Positions 62,593 to 64,000 of a stretch of DNA of 64,000 nucleotides are shown piece after piece. Location: assembly GCA_910588825.1 (NCBI GenBank), contig CAJURF010000006.1, forward strand, positions 1-64,000. Direction: 5' to 3'. The stretch comes from an uncultured Lachnospiraceae bacterium (GTDB taxonomy: Bacteria; Bacillota; Clostridia; Lachnospirales; Lachnospiraceae). Position 1 is the stretch's first letter. Every line of letters starts with the position of its first letter. The notes beneath the pieces were generated by a model, which searched no databases, was not told where the DNA came from, and worked only from the letters and a program-made list of their open reading frames with translations. The translations under genes were made by a program, and so were the position numbers.

Positions 62593-63642
62593 TTACCAAT
62601 CAAGCTCTCCGCTTGGCAAGTATCTTCCCCATTTATGAACCGCCTGCTGCATGGCAGCAAAATTTTCAGGCTTCGCAGAAGAATGTATACTATTGCTGCT
62701 GGCACAAATATAGCGTCCGCCGGGAGCATGGGTTCTCAAAACTTCTTTTACATAGTCTTCCACCTGAGCGGGCGTATAATTCGTCAGCGGTGCATCACAG
62801 TCAATCCCGCCTATTACTGTCAGTCCGGGGTATTTCTCCTTGATTTCCACCTGGTTGATTCCTGAATTTTCATCCAGAGGGTGCATAGCCCTGATTCCCA
62901 TATCAACCATATTGGGAATAATCGCATCAATATTCCCGCAACAGTGTTTTATCATAACTGCTCCCCGCCCTGTAACATAATCGCTGATCTTCTTCAGCCC
63001 GGGAAAAAAGAATTCTTCAAAATGTTCTTTTGATACCAGCAGATTTGTCTTTGACCCATAATCATCTCCTGTCAGAATGGCATCCGCGCCCAGATCCAGG
63101 GCAATTTCTGCCAATTTCAGGTTATGATCTATGGCAATTTCCACCAGCCGGTGAACCAATTCTGGTTCTTCAATCAGATTGATCATCATATCCTGCATAC
63201 TGGTTAGATAATAACTGTAATTAAACCCGTCATGGAGATGAAACCCAATGAACCTTTTGCCTTTAAAACGTTTCACCAGTTCTTTCAGATACTCGAAACG
63301 GAAATCATCCGTGGGATCTGGAGCCTGGTAGTTTATGGCATCTTCCAAGGTTTCGATGGGGCCGTGTAGAGGATGGGGCACGATTTCTCCGTTATATTGT
63401 CTTAAAACACCCCATTCATTGCGGATTAACTGCTTTTCTTTGTCCAGTATTTCTTCCCTGTACATTTTTGACGGTGTCTGGCTCATGACGATGTCAATAT
63501 CCAGCGCCTCGCACAAATCGGCATAACGATCGGTTCCGATAATCCCCTGAATCACTTTGGGATCAATCATTAGTTCGAAAGCCGGCACTCTGTCTGGTAT
63601 TTCTCCATTTAATACAGCAGTCACACGTTCGTACGAATTCAT
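62593..63642 (-). CDS. Uroporphyrinogen-decarboxylase (URO-D/MtaA) family protein
   Basis: 349 aa, GAAAGGAGGGCC before ATG 63642. Starts MNSYERVTAVLNGEIPDR, as in the URO-D family. IKHCCGNIDAIIPNMVDMGI and VIGGIDCDAPL fit the zinc-thiol MtaA/CmuA-type methyltransferase branch more than haem synthesis. First gene of the sugar/polyol operon, with no corrinoid protein gene nearby, so its role is puzzling. Confidence 0.8.
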   Translation of the reverse strand: MNSYERVTAVLNGEIPDRVPAFELMIDPKVIQGIIGTDRYADLCEALDIDIVMSQTPSKMYREEILDKEKQLIRNEWGVLRQYNGEIVPHPLHGPIETLEDAINYQAPDPTDDFRFEYLKELVKRFKGKRFIGFHLHDGFNYSYYLTSMQDMMINLIEEPELVHRLVEIAIDHNLKLAEIALDLGADAILTGDDYGSKTNLLVSKEHFEEFFFPGLKKISDYVTGRGAVMIKHCCGNIDAIIPNMVDMGIRAMHPLDENSGINQVEIKEKYPGLTVIGGIDCDAPLTNYTPAQVEDYVKEVLRTHAPGGRYICASSNSIHSSAKPENFAAMQQAVHKWGRYLPSGELDW

Positions 63643-63680
63643 ATTTGGCCCTCCTTTCCTGATTTGCTGTCTGTGGATTC

Positions 63681-63709
63681 AATATATCATCGTTTTTTGT
63701 GATTGTCAA
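63681..63709 (-). promoter_or_regulatory. Near-consensus promoter of the polyol operon
   Basis: On the - strand TTGACA (63709-63704), 17-nt spacer, TATATT (63686-63681), about 40 nt upstream of ATG 63642. Confidence 0.87.
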
Positions 63710-63712
63710 CAT

Positions 63713-63736
63713 AATCACAATTATATAATTGCGATT
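63713..63736. promoter_or_regulatory. 24-bp palindromic operator candidate
   Basis: AATCACAATTAT and ATAATTGCGATT match as inverted halves in 11 of 12 positions, ending 4 nt upstream of the -35. A further AATCACAA half-site overlaps the spacer (63697-63705 region). Probable site for the DeoR regulator or an activator. Confidence 0.65.
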
Positions 63737-63786
63737 CTATAGATTTTACCAAATAATATATTTGTGTTTTGTGAAATATAACAAAA

Positions 63787-63811
63787 CAGACCTGACGAAA
63801 CGCCAGATCTG
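63787..63811 (-). terminator. Terminator of the PfkB-kinase gene
   Basis: On the - strand CAGATCTGGCG, TTT loop, CGTCAGGTCTG (11 bp with two wobbles), followed by TTTTGTT. Confidence 0.75.
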
Positions 63812-63830
63812 CTCTCAGAAACATCTTTTA

Positions 63831-64000
63831 TTATATCATTTGCCGATAAAGCTCTCTAATCTGCTCTTCTACAGCCAGTTCCTCGGAAAAAGCACTGGCG
63901 CTTCCGGCGGCAAGGCCCAGACAAAATCCATGTTGATAATCCTGCCTTTCCATCCATCCTGCCAGGAAGCCCGCTATCATTGAATCTCCTGCACCTACTG
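63831..64000 (-). CDS. PfkB-family sugar kinase, C-terminal part (partial)
   Basis: Runs off the window end. The - strand reads VGAGDSMIAGFLAGWMERQD and ends with IRELYRQMI before TAA at 63833-63831. GAGDSM is the anion-hole and catalytic-Asp motif of PfkB kinases, and the 1-phosphofructokinase (FruK) group is a good match. Only the last 56 codons are visible. Confidence 0.82.
   Translation of the reverse strand, partial: VGAGDSMIAGFLAGWMERQDYQHGFCLGLAAGSASAFSEELAVEEQIRELYRQMI

Overview
This 64-kb window looks like a chromosomal segment of an anaerobic Gram-positive gut bacterium of the Lachnospiraceae type (Bacillota, Clostridia). That is an inference from strong AGGAGG-type ribosome binding sites, several LPxTG sortase loci, an NfnAB transhydrogenase, SipW/TasA-type proteins and the general protein character. 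There is no rRNA, tRNA or CRISPR array.

Region 1 (1-32.7 kb) holds two paralogous surface-structure loci pointing at each other. Locus A (+ strand, 17-14692, 5' end cut by the window edge) and locus B (- strand, 32575-16904, complete) have the same gene order: [coiled-coil protein, S26A signal peptidase, seen only in B], giant LPxTG adhesin with His/Cys repeats and a fibro-slime domain, LPSTG pilin, class C sortase, secreted DUF-type pilin-like protein, two TasA/camelysin-like proteins, a VQTGD-type anchored protein, a MucBP-type membrane protein, a SipW-type signal peptidase, a SARP/BTAD regulator and a small conserved protein. Each locus therefore couples a sortase-assembled pilus with a TasA/SipW-like fibre module. 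An AAA-ATPase/nuclease gene and a small ORF with a near-consensus promoter sit between them. The regulator of locus A is broken by a one-base deletion; that of B is intact.

The most striking element is in the gap between pilin and sortase of both loci: a 67-nt sequence on the coding strand that folds as an HDV-like self-cleaving ribozyme (nested double pseudoknot, P1-P4, C-rich L3, catalytic C in J4/2). The two copies differ mainly in ways that keep the pairing. Cleavage would separate the adhesin-pilin mRNA from the sortase-fibre mRNA.

Region 2 (33.1-38.5 kb) is a small defence island on the - strand: a Panacea antitoxin with a frameshifted GNAT-like toxin, a Septu PtuA/PtuB pair, and an AAA-ATPase/PD-(D/E)XK protein. 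Region 3 (38.6-43.3 kb) has nfnAB and a polar amino-acid ABC transporter lacking its binding protein. Region 4 (43.4-52.6 kb) contains cell-wall polymer genes: a TagF-glycosyltransferase fusion, a degenerate TagF-like protein, an Xre regulator, a PRiA4-ORF3-type protein, and a TarI/TarJ-like pair. A MITE-like repeat lies beside them.

Region 5 (52.6-64 kb) is a - strand polyol/sugar operon: URO-D-family protein, lipoprotein binding protein, RbsA- and RbsC-like ABC components, two zinc dehydrogenases, class II aldolase, FGGY kinase and a DeoR regulator. It has a near-perfect sigma-A promoter and a 24-bp palindromic operator candidate. The window ends inside a PfkB-type sugar kinase.
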